Assembly (NCBI GenBank): GCA_038043285.1
Contig: JBBTCJ010000142.1
Coordinates: forward strand, 1-61,809
Reading direction: 5' to 3'
Length of the DNA stretch: 61,809 nucleotides
From: JBBTCJ01 sp038043285
Lineage (GTDB): Bacteria; Planctomycetota; Phycisphaerae; UBA1845
Position 1 is the first letter of the stretch; the number at the start of each line of letters is the position of its first letter. A model generated the notes under the pieces. That model saw nothing but the letters and a program-made list of their open reading frames with translations. It did not search any database and was not told the DNA's origin. The translations under genes were made by a program, and so were the position numbers. Of this stretch, positions 1 to 9,282 are shown piece by piece.

Positions 1-261
1 CCGGCGCTGCCGAGCAAGGTTAACACACAGAGCTGTCGCATTTTCCTGGTCATGGCGACGATGCCGGAGTTTGGCCCTCCATCGGTACTCGAATGTATTG
101 TAACAAGCGGGCGGGAGAAATATCGCTGAAAAATGCGGCGGGAGGGCCGCCGATCGGGGGGCTTGGTGTGAAACGCCCCCTTACCTTGCCCTCTCCCCCA
201 GGGACGGGGAAGAGGGATTCAAAATACAACATTCAATCAACCGCCCGCGATTTTGGAATCT
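1..261. other. Intergenic stretch with a GC-rich hairpin
   Basis: No convincing gene is seen before 262. Positions 189-216 form a strong imperfect hairpin (CCCTCTCCCC paired with GGGGAAGAGGG). It lies just past the 3' end of the minus-strand gene at 262-1656, where it could act as a transcript end. The surrounding text resembles short dispersed repeats common in planctomycete genomes. No T-tract follows on the minus strand, so a terminator role is only inferred. Confidence 0.4.
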
Positions 262-1656
262 TCATCGGCTGGCGACGCGGGCGGAGTAGCCCAGGAAGTT
301 GAGGAACACGTCCTGGGTGAGCACGGGGACGGACATCGCGCGGGCGCTCTCCGCGATCTGCGAATATCTCGTCCACTCGCTGTCGGCGGCGGCGCCTCCC
401 GCGGCGGCGTCGCCGGTGGTCTTCGCGCGGCGCGGCGGGGCACCGAGGACGACGAAGTCGGTCAGCGGGGTGAGTTCTTCCGAGACCCTTCCGCCCCAGT
501 TGGTGACCAGGGCTTTGACGGCCGCCCCGCCGTTGCGGTCCAGCGTGCCGTCGCGGTCGAGGTCGAACTCGCCGACGACGAGGAAGGTCGGGGGCTTGGC
601 CGGGTCGTAGATCGGGTTGGCGATCAGGTCATCATCGAGGATCACCTGGTTCGGCGCGACCCAGACGATCCTGCACTCGGCGGACGTCGGAAGGATGGCC
701 ACGACCTCGATCTGGGCCTTGCCGCGCCCGTCCGGTGGAATGCCGGTCTGGGCCGAGTACACGGCGAACTGCAACCCCAGCGTCAGGGTGTCCTTCGCGC
801 CCAGGTTGACGTAGACGATGGGATCGCCGGGGACGGCCGTCAGAATCTTTCCGTCGGGTTTGCGGGCGGGGGCCAGATGCTCCGGTCCGATGAGCAAACC
901 GCCAAGTTTTTCCTGCTGAACGGCGAAGCGTTCCTGGACTTCGGCCAGCCGCTGCTCGGCGGACTGGCGAAGCTGACGCTCCTTGGTCAGTTCATCGGTG
1001 CTCCGTTTGCGAAGCTCTTCGATGTCTTTTTCGAGCTTGTCGACGCCCTTGTCTCGCTCGGTGCGATAGTTGGCCCGATCGCCTTCGCTTTGGGCGAGCT
1101 TGGCCGTCGCTTCCTTGATTCGCTGATCGAACTCGTTTTGCCGCTGGGCGTCGGCTTCGGCGAGCCTGGCCACCTCGCCCTCCATTCGTGCCGCGCGGTC
1201 CTCAGCCGCCTTCCGCGCCGACGCGCTGGTCTTGTAGGCCGTGTACAGCCGCTGCAAGGCTTCGTGATAGGACGACTCGGCAAAGGTCTTGGCTTCGGGC
1301 ACAAGTTTTTCGGTGACGATGGTCTGCAAGAGTTGATCGCGCTTCTCCCGGACGGCGGCGACGCTGTCGGCCGGTTCGCCGGTGGCGGCCTCGGCGGTCT
1401 TGGACCGGGCCTCCTCGATCAGCCCGACGACGGTGGGTCCGCCAGCTTGAGCGCTTTTCGCAAGCTGAATCGAGCTGAGTTCCGAGGGGCTGACGAGGCG
1501 GCGGTTTTCCTCGGCCAGACGGGCGTTCTCGTTGCGCATATCCTCCTGGCCGGTGTACAGAATGACAAGGACAACCGTCGAGGTGAGCCAGAGTCCCACG
1601 AAGACGATCATCCAGACGGTGATGGAGTTCCAACCCGATTGCTGCCCCTTGGCCAT
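262..1656 (-). CDS. Membrane-anchored coiled-coil protein, function unknown
   Basis: A 464-residue protein with one N-terminal membrane segment (about residues 13-35, ending VVLVILYTG), then a long charged helical region (about 37-240) rich in Glu, Arg, Lys and Ala with heptad character, then a globular C-terminal half. The C-terminal part (about 255-400) has beta-rich sequence with phrases such as DPIVYVNLGAKDTLTLGLQF and FLVVGEFDLDRDGTLDR; the latter resembles an EF-hand-like acidic loop. The layout suggests an inner-membrane protein with a periplasmic coiled coil. Planctomycetes carry conserved hypothetical proteins of this shape; I do not recognise a named family. The ATG at 1656 is chosen because the membrane segment begins soon after it. 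Confidence 0.75.
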   Translation of the reverse strand: MAKGQQSGWNSITVWMIVFVGLWLTSTVVLVILYTGQEDMRNENARLAEENRRLVSPSELSSIQLAKSAQAGGPTVVGLIEEARSKTAEAATGEPADSVAAVREKRDQLLQTIVTEKLVPEAKTFAESSYHEALQRLYTAYKTSASARKAAEDRAARMEGEVARLAEADAQRQNEFDQRIKEATAKLAQSEGDRANYRTERDKGVDKLEKDIEELRKRSTDELTKERQLRQSAEQRLAEVQERFAVQQEKLGGLLIGPEHLAPARKPDGKILTAVPGDPIVYVNLGAKDTLTLGLQFAVYSAQTGIPPDGRGKAQIEVVAILPTSAECRIVWVAPNQVILDDDLIANPIYDPAKPPTFLVVGEFDLDRDGTLDRNGGAAVKALVTNWGGRVSEELTPLTDFVVLGAPPRRAKTTGDAAAGGAAADSEWTRYSQIAESARAMSVPVLTQDVFLNFLGYSARVASR

Positions 1657-1821
1657 TGGCGATAACGCCTCCTTCGTGTTGACGACCGTTCGGCGTGCTC
1701 CCCGCCCCCGGCGGGTCGGAAGATTGTGCGGCCCAGGTGCGAAGGTGTCAAGGACGCTTCCGCACGCCCCACCAGCGGGTCGGCGTGAGGTGGCGTGCCC
1801 AAAGTGCGGGCTTGTGGTCGC

Positions 1822-1932
1822 CTAGGGACAGATCGGATCGGCGATGTTCCGCGCGTCCTTGCCGACCTCTCCGCGAACGAGGTCCTCGTCCGTCTGGTCG
1901 ACGTCGTTATCGTGATCCACGTCCGAGCGGAT
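1822..1932 (-). pseudogene. Possible remnant of a dockerin/EF-hand-like C-terminus
   Basis: On the minus strand about 36 codons ending at a TAG at 1822-1824 read with a D-V-D-H-D-N-D-V-D-Q-T-D-E loop followed by DLVRGEVG and a short tail ending ICP. This has the spacing of the Ca-binding loop that ends several secreted proteins in this window. No upstream body of a secreted protein is seen in frame, so it looks like the stub of a lost gene. The rest of 1657-2137 shows no gene. Confidence 0.35.
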
Positions 1933-2137
1933 CGGCAGCGTCGGACATCCTGATAGCAGGGCCACCCACGGGGACGTAGCCAAAATCAACGAGAAATTGC
2001 CCGACTTCAGCAATACAATCTCCAAGGGACGTCGTGATGAGTGAACCGGCATCATGGCATCGACGCCTTCACGGGTGGGGTGACGTTCCGCGACGGTGAT
2101 TGCACCGCGAGCTACTATGGATCGAGGGGAGACGAGG

Positions 2138-3787
2138 ATGACCCGCTATCTCCAGTGCATGGCTCTTCTGGGCTTCGCGATTCTTAGTCCACGTTGGATC
2201 CTCGTGCAGGGTGACACAGGTGCGGCACACGAGCAACCCCCTACGCGACCTTGGATGCCAACCCCCAAGCAACTTCCCGCGGTCGCTTGGACAACGTGCC
2301 AGAGTCACGTTATTCACGGGCCGTACCGCAGCATCCAGGTCAACGCGGACCGGCGCGGTTGCAACATCCTCGGCGACGCGGCCAACGAGCCGTCGATCGC
2401 CGTGGATCCGACCGACCCGCGCAAGATCGTAATCGGATGGCGACAGTTCGACACTGTCGAGTCCGATTTCCGCCAAGCCGGATGGGCGTACAGCCACGAT
2501 GGGGGGCATACCTGGGTCTTCCCGGGGTCTGTGACGCCAGGTGTTTTTGGGACTGATCCCGTGCTTGCGGCTGGGCCGACCGGGGAGATCTACTATCTGT
2601 CGATCAACTTCGATGGAATGCGCCTCTTTTCATCGTTCGACGGCGCGGTCACGTGGGCTACGCGTGTACAGGTGTCACCGGGATTCCTTGATAAGCCGTG
2701 GATGACGGTTGACACTACATGCTACGGTGGACGTGGCAACATTTATATTGCCAACGATGAGTCGTTCTTTCGTTCTACGGATGGCGGCGCGACATTTTTC
2801 GGGGGACATGTGCGTGATTGGGTCCATTTTCCAGCGATGCATGTCGATTCCAGTGGAAGCCTTCTGGTCACAGGCGTGGAGGGATGTCTGTACGTGTCCT
2901 ACAGCGTCCAAAATGCCTCGGAACTGGCGATCTTCTTCAAGTATGGCTGCGCTTCCTGCCCGCACGTTGGAGGTTCTCGCGCATTGGTTGAGGGTCCGAA
3001 CTACTCTGGGCTCTTGGGTCAGTCTTGGATTGAAACCTATTCGGATACAATCCGCGGGACGTATGCGGTGTATCTAGTCAATCATTGCGCATACCCGTTT
3101 ACGGACGTTACTTTTTCCAAGAGCAGGGACGCGGGAGTTACTTGGACGGAAGCCGTGCGCGTTCACGACGACCCGATCGACAGCGGCGCGTGGCAATGGT
3201 TCGGAATGATGTCGGTCGCCCCCAACGGACGCATCGACGTGGTCTGGAACGACACACGCAACCACCTCGACGCGCCCAACGCCAATCTTTCCGAGTTGTA
3301 CTACGCGTTTTCGACCGATGCCGGCGAAACATGGTCGCCGAACGTGCAAGTCAGCCCGGTGTTCGACAGCCAGATCGGATATCCGTACGGGAGTCCCAAG
3401 CTGGGCGACTACTATCACATGGTCTCGGACAACCTGGGCGTCAACGTCGCCTATGCGGCCACGTTCAACGGCGAGCAGGATGTTTACTTCCTCCGCATCG
3501 GTGCGTGGGATTGCAACGGGAATCAAGTCCGCGACGAGGACGACATCGCCGCGACGCGAAGCCGCGACTGCAATGGCAACGCTGTCCCCGACGAATGCGA
3601 GTATCGGGGTGACGCCGACGGCGACGGGCTGACGACGCTCGCCGACTTCACGACGTTCGTCGGCGACCTCGTGGGCCCGACGGCCTCGCCTGCGCGGCCG
3701 TGCGCTGAACTTTCCGACGCCGACCACGACGGCGACGTGGACCTGCACGACTTCTACCTGCTGGAGCACGTGTTCGCCGGGCGGTAG
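2138..3787 (+). CDS. Secreted Asp-box (BNR/sialidase-like) protein with dockerin-like tail
   Basis: A 549-residue secreted protein. The start at 2138 is preferred over an ATG 14 codons upstream because it follows GAGGGGAGACGAGG and begins directly with a signal peptide (MTRYLQCMALLGFAILSP). At least five Asp-box turns are visible: YSHDGGHTWVF, SFDGAVTW, RSTDGGATFF, SRDAGVTWTEA and STDAGETWSP, which points to a beta-propeller of the sialidase/exo-alpha-sialidase superfamily. Catalytic sialidase residues cannot be assigned, so binding or structural roles are equally possible. The C-terminus carries DCNGNAVPDEC, then two EF-hand-like loops (DADGDGLTTLADF and DADHDGDVDLHDF) resembling dockerin type I repeats, a hallmark of Phycisphaerae exported proteins. 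The last 45 bases are nearly identical to those of the next gene. Confidence 0.8.
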   Translation: MTRYLQCMALLGFAILSPRWILVQGDTGAAHEQPPTRPWMPTPKQLPAVAWTTCQSHVIHGPYRSIQVNADRRGCNILGDAANEPSIAVDPTDPRKIVIGWRQFDTVESDFRQAGWAYSHDGGHTWVFPGSVTPGVFGTDPVLAAGPTGEIYYLSINFDGMRLFSSFDGAVTWATRVQVSPGFLDKPWMTVDTTCYGGRGNIYIANDESFFRSTDGGATFFGGHVRDWVHFPAMHVDSSGSLLVTGVEGCLYVSYSVQNASELAIFFKYGCASCPHVGGSRALVEGPNYSGLLGQSWIETYSDTIRGTYAVYLVNHCAYPFTDVTFSKSRDAGVTWTEAVRVHDDPIDSGAWQWFGMMSVAPNGRIDVVWNDTRNHLDAPNANLSELYYAFSTDAGETWSPNVQVSPVFDSQIGYPYGSPKLGDYYHMVSDNLGVNVAYAATFNGEQDVYFLRIGAWDCNGNQVRDEDDIAATRSRDCNGNAVPDECEYRGDADGDGLTTLADFTTFVGDLVGPTASPARPCAELSDADHDGDVDLHDFYLLEHVFAGR

Positions 3788-3794
3788 GCGCGGA

Positions 3795-3813
3795 GGGTGG
3801 GTGGTGCCCACCC
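3795..3813 (+). repeat. Perfect 7-bp intergenic hairpin
   Basis: GGGTGGG (3795-3801) and CCCACCC (3807-3813) flank a 5-nt loop, 7 bp after the stop of the preceding gene and 30 bp before the next start. No T-tract follows. A related CCACCC/GGGTGG-type hairpin occurs at 13035-13062, so this may be a dispersed palindromic repeat. Confidence 0.5.
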
Positions 3814-3842
3814 TGCGGAGACTCGAAGGGATCAAAGCGGGA

Positions 3843-5759
3843 ATGCAATCGGTCTCCCATAAAAAGCGACGGGGCCTTGGCCACACGATCTGTTGGGTCT
3901 GCGCGGGCATCGTGGCCTTATCTCCAGCGGTCGCGAGCAGTGCTCAGGTCGTTCATCACGTGGACCAACGCGCGCTCGGGAGAAGCGACGGTACGAGTTG
4001 GGCGGATGCCTTCGTAGATTTACAGGATGCCCTGGCGGTTGCGCAAGCTGGGGACGAAATCTGGGTCGCGGGCGGAACCTACGCGCCCGACTGCGGAACG
4101 GGGGACCGCGCCATGGCCTTCACCGTGCCCAGCGGAGTGCGGATGTACGGCGGATTCTCCGGCGTCGAGCAATGCCGCGAGGATCGCGATTGGACCGCCA
4201 GCGAAACCATCCTCAGCGGCGACCTCAACGGCGACGACGGACCCAACGATTGCGCGGAGTTCAGCGATTGTTGCCGCAAACATGATGCCCCGGGGTGCGA
4301 CAATCTCGAATGCCAGACCCGGGTGTGCGATTTGTATGACCTGTGCTGCGTACCGGGGAGCTACTGGAGCATGTCCTCCTGTGTCTTCATCGCCGAGAGG
4401 GAGTGCTCCGATCTCTTCGGAAACTGGCGGCGCACCGACAACAGTTACATCGTCGTGGAGGTGAGCGACGCGTCGACCGAGACGCTTCTCGACGGTCTCA
4501 CGATCCGTGGAGCGTTCAGGACTGCGGTGGAAGGGCTTACGATTTCAGGCGGCTACGGAATGCGTGCCCACCGCGCGGGCGCTGTCGTGCGAAACACCCG
4601 CTTCGTAGAGAATTCCTCGGCCGGCGCTTGGGGTTGGGAGGCCAACGGAATCTCGTTCGTTGCATGCAAGTTTCACGATAATTACTCTGCCTCTCTTTTT
4701 ATGTCAGGGCGAGTATACCTGACGGACACCGACGTATACAACAACGGCCAGGGGGCTGGGGTAATTCGCGGCCCGTTCTTTGTTACGAACTGCCGGTTTG
4801 TAAGCGGCGAACGCTCGTATGGGGTCCTTCTCAGCGCGAGCGGCGATTTCGTCGTAAGCGACAGTATCCTCGTCGGGAATAGCGGTTGGGCGATCACTCA
4901 CGACGGACGGGCGCTGATCACGGGCTGCACCTTCGACGGCAACTACGGCGGGCTGTTCCTCGACGGTTCGGGCGCCCACGTTCGCGACTCGGTGTTCGTT
5001 CGCAATACGCATTCGGCCATGTCGCTCAATGGGTCGAACGTTCGGCTTTCCAACAGCATCGTGGTGGGCAACGGGATTCAGACCGGTTACGGAGCCATCT
5101 ACTCGAGCGAAGGCGCCCTGACGATTGACAACTGTTCGATCGTCGGCAACCACGCCGGCGGGTGGCAGGCCGGGGGAGTGGTGACGGACTGGGGCTCCCG
5201 AGTGACGGTACGAAACAGCATCTTCTGGGACAATACGGCGACCAACGGACCGAACGTCGTCGATGGCGAAGCCGGCTCGTTCTACCTGTATGAGGACGAG
5301 ATCTATCCATCTTCCACGCTGGACATCAACTACAGCATCGTCAACGGCTGGACCGGAACGTTCGGCGGCGCGGGCAACAGCGGGGCTGACCCGGTGTTTG
5401 CCGACCTCGACGGCCTTGACGACGTTCCGGGCACGTTGGATGACGATCTGCGGCTGACTCCCGGTTCTCCCGCGATCAACGCGGGGGCGCCCTACGGTGG
5501 AATGCCCGCGACCGACCTCGACGGGGTTCCGCGCGCTTTGTGTGGTTGGCCCGACGTCGGAGCGTATGAGTTCGGCATCGGCGACTACGACTGCAACCAA
5601 ATTGTGGACTTGTCCGACTTCGCCGCCTGGGCGAACTGCGCTACGGGTCCCATTGTCGGGCCGATCGCCCCAGGCTGTGAAGCCTTCGACGCCGGCGCCG
5701 ACGGTGACGTGGACCTGCACGACTTCTACCTGCTGGAGCACGTGTTCGTCGGGCCGTGA
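3843..5759 (+). CDS. Secreted right-handed beta-helix protein with dockerin-like tail
   Basis: About 638 residues from the ATG at 3843, chosen because it leads into a basic stretch and hydrophobic signal sequence (ICWVCAGIVALSPAVASSA). The body begins with a DUF1565/pectate-lyase-like pattern (SWADAFVDLQDALAVAQAGD, then IWVAGGTYAP), typical of secreted beta-helix proteins of planctomycetes. A Cys-rich insertion lies around residues 140-200. Repeating short strands with N, G and S turns follow (for example RDSVFVRNTHSAM, LSNSIVVGN, IDNCSIVGNHAGG), consistent with parallel beta-helix coils. The end reads DYDCNQIVDLSDFAAWANC and DAGADGDVDLHDFYLLEHVF, a two-loop dockerin-like module. No catalytic residues for a lyase are evident; a carbohydrate-binding or surface role is likely. 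It probably forms a transcription unit with the upstream Asp-box gene (55-bp gap). Confidence 0.8.
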   Translation: MQSVSHKKRRGLGHTICWVCAGIVALSPAVASSAQVVHHVDQRALGRSDGTSWADAFVDLQDALAVAQAGDEIWVAGGTYAPDCGTGDRAMAFTVPSGVRMYGGFSGVEQCREDRDWTASETILSGDLNGDDGPNDCAEFSDCCRKHDAPGCDNLECQTRVCDLYDLCCVPGSYWSMSSCVFIAERECSDLFGNWRRTDNSYIVVEVSDASTETLLDGLTIRGAFRTAVEGLTISGGYGMRAHRAGAVVRNTRFVENSSAGAWGWEANGISFVACKFHDNYSASLFMSGRVYLTDTDVYNNGQGAGVIRGPFFVTNCRFVSGERSYGVLLSASGDFVVSDSILVGNSGWAITHDGRALITGCTFDGNYGGLFLDGSGAHVRDSVFVRNTHSAMSLNGSNVRLSNSIVVGNGIQTGYGAIYSSEGALTIDNCSIVGNHAGGWQAGGVVTDWGSRVTVRNSIFWDNTATNGPNVVDGEAGSFYLYEDEIYPSSTLDINYSIVNGWTGTFGGAGNSGADPVFADLDGLDDVPGTLDDDLRLTPGSPAINAGAPYGGMPATDLDGVPRALCGWPDVGAYEFGIGDYDCNQIVDLSDFAAWANCATGPIVGPIAPGCEAFDAGADGDVDLHDFYLLEHVFVGP

Positions 5760-5783
5760 GGGCGCTACTTGGAGACAAGCTTG

Positions 5784-5858
5784 GCCGCTCCCTGACGGTC
5801 GCGGTACGGATCGAAACGGCGACCGCTCCATCCTGTCGCGGTACCGATCGAAACGGCG
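5784..5858 (+). repeat. Two tandem copies of the dispersed GCTCCCTCACGGTCGCGG repeat
   Basis: Two degenerate head-to-tail copies (about 37 bp period) lie 25 bp after the stop of the beta-helix gene: CCGCTCCCTGACGGTCGCGG followed by TACGGATCGAAACGGCGA, then CCGCTCCATCCTGTCGCGG followed by TACCGATCGAAACGGCGA. The rest of the gap up to 6135 holds an ATCGGCAATCGACAA motif (5880-5894), also found near 38413-38437, and no gene. Confidence 0.7.
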
Positions 5859-6135
5859 ACGGTGGCGCGGGGCGGATGTAATCGGCAATCGACAACCGCG
5901 AATCTACATTCGAAAATCGACAATCCTTCCGCTCCCATGATATAAGACGGCCCAAGCGCACCAAGGCAACTGCCAATCCTCGCTGGCTGACCCTTGACTC
6001 GTCGCGTCAAGGGGAGCAGCCCGCGGCTCGGGGTCGGTAGTTTTAGGCGCTCAACGTGCAGCGGCGCGCGATCATGGAGTCGCGCGAGGGTGGAGTGGTT
6101 GGGAGGCGAACTCAGAGCGGTTGGGAGGCAAACGC

Positions 6136-7365
6136 ATGGAAACTCTTCTGGATCGTTTTTGCCGGTACGTAAAGGTCGAAACGACGGCCGTCGAGCAGAC
6201 CGAAGCCTATCCCAGTTCGCCCGGGCAGCTTGAGCTGGGAAAGATGCTGGCCGACGAGCTGCGGGGGCTGGGCGTCAAGGACGCCGCGCAGGACGAGCAC
6301 GGAATCGTGATGGGCACGATTCCGGCGACGGTCGCGGCGGCCCCGACGATCGCGTGGTTGGCGCACGTGGACACCTCGCCGGAGTTTACCGGCAAGAACG
6401 TCAAACCGGTCATTCATCGCAACTACGACGGCAAGGACATCGTGCTTCCCAGCGACCCGTCGCGGGTCATCCGCGTGGCCGACTGCGACGTGCTGTCGCA
6501 ACTGAAGGGCAAGACGCTCATCACCGCCGACGGAACGACGCTGCTGGGGGCGGACGACAAGTCCGGGGTGGCGGTCATCATGACGGCTGTCGCACACCTG
6601 ATGGGCAACCGCGAGATCAAGCATGGTGCGATCCGCATCGTGTTCACCTGCGATGAGGAGGTCGGACGGGGGGTCAACAAACTTGACTTGAAGAAGCTCA
6701 ACGCGGCCTGCGCCTACACGCTCGACGGCGAGACCATCGGCGAATTGGACCATGAGACCTTCTCCGCGGACCTCGCGGTGGTGACGATCACTGGCCGCAA
6801 CATTCACCCCGGACTGGCGACCGGGCGGATGGTCAATGCGATCCGCCTGGCGGGCTTGTTCCTGTCGCGGATGCCGTGGCAGGTGCTGTCGCCGGAGAAC
6901 ACCTCCGGGCGGGACGGGTTCCTTCATCCGTACGTCCTGGAAGGCGGGGTGGAGAAGGTGACGATCCGGATCATCCTGAGGAGTTTCGAGACCAGCGAAC
7001 TGAGCAGCCACGCGAAGGTGTTGCAGGACATCGCGGCGACGATTCGAGCGGGTCATCCGCGGGCGAAGATCGACATGGAGATCAAGAAGCAATACCGCAA
7101 CATGCGCGAATATCTGACCAAGGAGCCGCGGGCGGTGAAGCTGGCGGCGGAGGCGATTGGGAGGGCGGGATTGACGCCGAAGTTCCAGGCGATCCGCGGG
7201 GGGACCGACGGCTCACGCCTCAGCGAGTTGGGACTGCCGACACCGAACCTGGCGGTGGGGATGCACAACTTCCACTCGCCGCTGGAGTTCGCCTGCCTGG
7301 AGGAGATGGAGCAATCGGTACAAGTGCTGGTGGAATTGGCGCAGCTCTGGGGGAAGGAGCAATAG
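6136..7365 (+). CDS. pepT: Peptidase T (tripeptide aminopeptidase, M20B)
   Basis: Removes the N-terminal residue from tripeptides in the cytoplasm using two zinc ions. The 409-residue length matches the family (about 410). Metal-site motifs are present in order: AHVDTSPEFTGKNVKP (His and Asp ligands), LLGADDKSG (bridging Asp), FTCDEEVGRG (catalytic Glu pair), YTLDGE, and the C-terminal IRGGTDGSRLSELGLPTPN with a final HNFHSPLEF carrying the last His ligand. The ATG at 6136 follows TTGGGAGGCAAACGC, a good ribosome site; an in-frame TTG 5 codons upstream is less likely. It stands alone, convergent with the two-component genes that follow. Confidence 0.93.
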   Translation: METLLDRFCRYVKVETTAVEQTEAYPSSPGQLELGKMLADELRGLGVKDAAQDEHGIVMGTIPATVAAAPTIAWLAHVDTSPEFTGKNVKPVIHRNYDGKDIVLPSDPSRVIRVADCDVLSQLKGKTLITADGTTLLGADDKSGVAVIMTAVAHLMGNREIKHGAIRIVFTCDEEVGRGVNKLDLKKLNAACAYTLDGETIGELDHETFSADLAVVTITGRNIHPGLATGRMVNAIRLAGLFLSRMPWQVLSPENTSGRDGFLHPYVLEGGVEKVTIRIILRSFETSELSSHAKVLQDIAATIRAGHPRAKIDMEIKKQYRNMREYLTKEPRAVKLAAEAIGRAGLTPKFQAIRGGTDGSRLSELGLPTPNLAVGMHNFHSPLEFACLEEMEQSVQVLVELAQLWGKEQ

Positions 7366-7386
7366 CCTTCGGCGATCCCGGATCGG

Positions 7387-9282
7387 CTACGACTCGTCCA
7401 CCTGAGATGGGATGGTCAGGCGGAAGTGGGCGCCGTGGAGTTGCGGGTGATGCCGGGAGACGAGTTCGAGTCGGCCGCCCAGCAGTTTGGCCCAATTTCG
7501 CGCCAGCGCCAGACCCAGGCCGACGCCGCCGCGGGCGGTCTTGTCTGCGTCGCGCCCGCGACGGAAGGGCTTGAAGATGCGGCGGGCGTCGCTGCGGTCA
7601 ATTCCCGGTCCGGTGTCGGCGATGTCGAGATGAATCTTGCCGTTTTCGCCGGCTAGTTCGAGCAGGACTTTCGGCTCGGCGGCCAAGCTCGCGTGGCGGC
7701 AGGCGTTGTTGACCAGCACCCCGGAGATCTGGCTGACGAGGTCGACGTCGGTTTGCAACACCTTCTGGTCCGGCAACCGATTGTGCATCACCGGTTCGAC
7801 GCCGTTGGCCTCGCAGCGTCTGGCCAAGTCGCCGCCCAGCACGCGGAGCAGCGAGGCTCCGTCGGTCGAGGTGACGTGCAACTTGACGCGATGATTCTCC
7901 AGGCGGGCGTATTCGAGAACGGATTCCACCAGGCTCGACAACCGCTGCGATTCCAGGTTGAGCGTGTCCAGGTACTGCTGTCGGGCCGGTTCGGGAACCA
8001 GACCGGCAGACAACATGTCGGAGTACAGTCGGAAGGTCGTCAGCGGCGTGCGAAGCTCGTGCGTCACCGCATAAGCGAATTGCAGGCGACGCTCGGTGAG
8101 GGCGATCAGATTCCGCACGCCCGCGCCGGCGAGGGCCAGCACCACGGCGGCGGCCAGCCAGGAGATCACCACCTGTTCCCGGATGGACTGCCACGCGGCG
8201 GCCCCGGCCACTGCGGCGATCGGCGGCACGCGCAGCAGGACCGGGAGATGGCGCAGCGGCAACATGTCGTCGTCGTCGGGCTCGTCGCCGTCGGCGGGCT
8301 CGATGTCCGCGGTCGGAAAAATCGATGCGACCTCCGCGAGCAGCACGGGCTTGAGACGATCCCAGTCGACGATGAATCCCTGGAGGTAGACGCGGGCGTC
8401 CTCCTTGACGCTGCGCACAAAGGCCAGCTTCCGCAGTCCCGTCGGCGCAGGTTCGACCCAGAAGCCCGGGGCGAACGGACCGGCCACAAAGGCGACCTGC
8501 TCGGACGGCGTGTCTGTCGGATCGAGCCTTCGCAGCCAGCTCATCGGGACGGCACGGCGGTTCTGTTCGGCGACCTCCTGGTCCACGCACTTTTGCGGCG
8601 GCAGGTACCCTCGTTGATGCTGCGCGACGGTTCCGCGGCGCATCGGACCGGCGGCCAATCTGGCGTTGCTTCCCGGATCGCGGACGATTTCGTTGTAGTC
8701 GTCGCCTCCGCCCACCTCCGCGGCAATGGCCCGATCCCGGGCGATCGCCGCGGCCATTCGTTCACGGACGTCGATCGACGGCAGAACCAGTTCCAGCCAA
8801 TCCCAGGTTCGTCGCGCGTTGTGCTCGCCGGCGATGGAGAACCCGCTGCGATCCACAGGCAGCGGCGCCGTCTCGTCCGGAATCTGCGGCGACACCGGCT
8901 GGCCGTCGGGAAGAATCTGAAAATGCAGGTCCATCCAGGAATAGGGCGGGTCGGCTTGCGCCAGCGGCGACGTGGACAGCAGCATGACCGCGTCGGGGTC
9001 GAGTTGTCGACCGTCCCGCAGTACCACGATGTCCGGATCTTGCCGGTGCCAATCGAAGTAGTGGGTGTAGGGGCGGTTGGCCTCCTTGTTGAGTACGACG
9101 ATAAGATAGCTTTCGAGTTCGAAGGCCGCCTGTTGCACCCGCGCTCGATGTTCGTCGGAGACGGTGCGCATCGCCAGTTCGTAGCTCGCCAGCGTGGCCC
9201 AACTGACCCCGCCCAGGACGGCAACGGCGATCAACACCAGCAGGACGACGGCTGCCCCCATGCTCCGCCGGGAGCTGGTCAT
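7387..9282 (-). CDS. Membrane sensor histidine kinase
   Basis: A 631-residue kinase. An N-terminal membrane helix (about 9-32, VVLLVLIAVAVLGGVSWATL) and a second one near residues 355-378 (VISWLAAAVVLALAGAGV) bracket a large extracytoplasmic region of about 320 residues with no recognised sensor domain. The cytoplasmic part has an H-box (THELRTPLTTFRLYSDM), an N-box (VNNACRHA), a G1 box (DTGPGID) and a G2 box (GVGLGLAL). The ATG at 9282 overlaps the response-regulator stop as ATGA, so the two are translationally coupled, and longer upstream readings only run through the regulator gene out of frame. The stimulus is unknown. Confidence 0.92.
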   Translation of the reverse strand: MTSSRRSMGAAVVLLVLIAVAVLGGVSWATLASYELAMRTVSDEHRARVQQAAFELESYLIVVLNKEANRPYTHYFDWHRQDPDIVVLRDGRQLDPDAVMLLSTSPLAQADPPYSWMDLHFQILPDGQPVSPQIPDETAPLPVDRSGFSIAGEHNARRTWDWLELVLPSIDVRERMAAAIARDRAIAAEVGGGDDYNEIVRDPGSNARLAAGPMRRGTVAQHQRGYLPPQKCVDQEVAEQNRRAVPMSWLRRLDPTDTPSEQVAFVAGPFAPGFWVEPAPTGLRKLAFVRSVKEDARVYLQGFIVDWDRLKPVLLAEVASIFPTADIEPADGDEPDDDDMLPLRHLPVLLRVPPIAAVAGAAAWQSIREQVVISWLAAAVVLALAGAGVRNLIALTERRLQFAYAVTHELRTPLTTFRLYSDMLSAGLVPEPARQQYLDTLNLESQRLSSLVESVLEYARLENHRVKLHVTSTDGASLLRVLGGDLARRCEANGVEPVMHNRLPDQKVLQTDVDLVSQISGVLVNNACRHASLAAEPKVLLELAGENGKIHLDIADTGPGIDRSDARRIFKPFRRGRDADKTARGGVGLGLALARNWAKLLGGRLELVSRHHPQLHGAHFRLTIPSQVDES

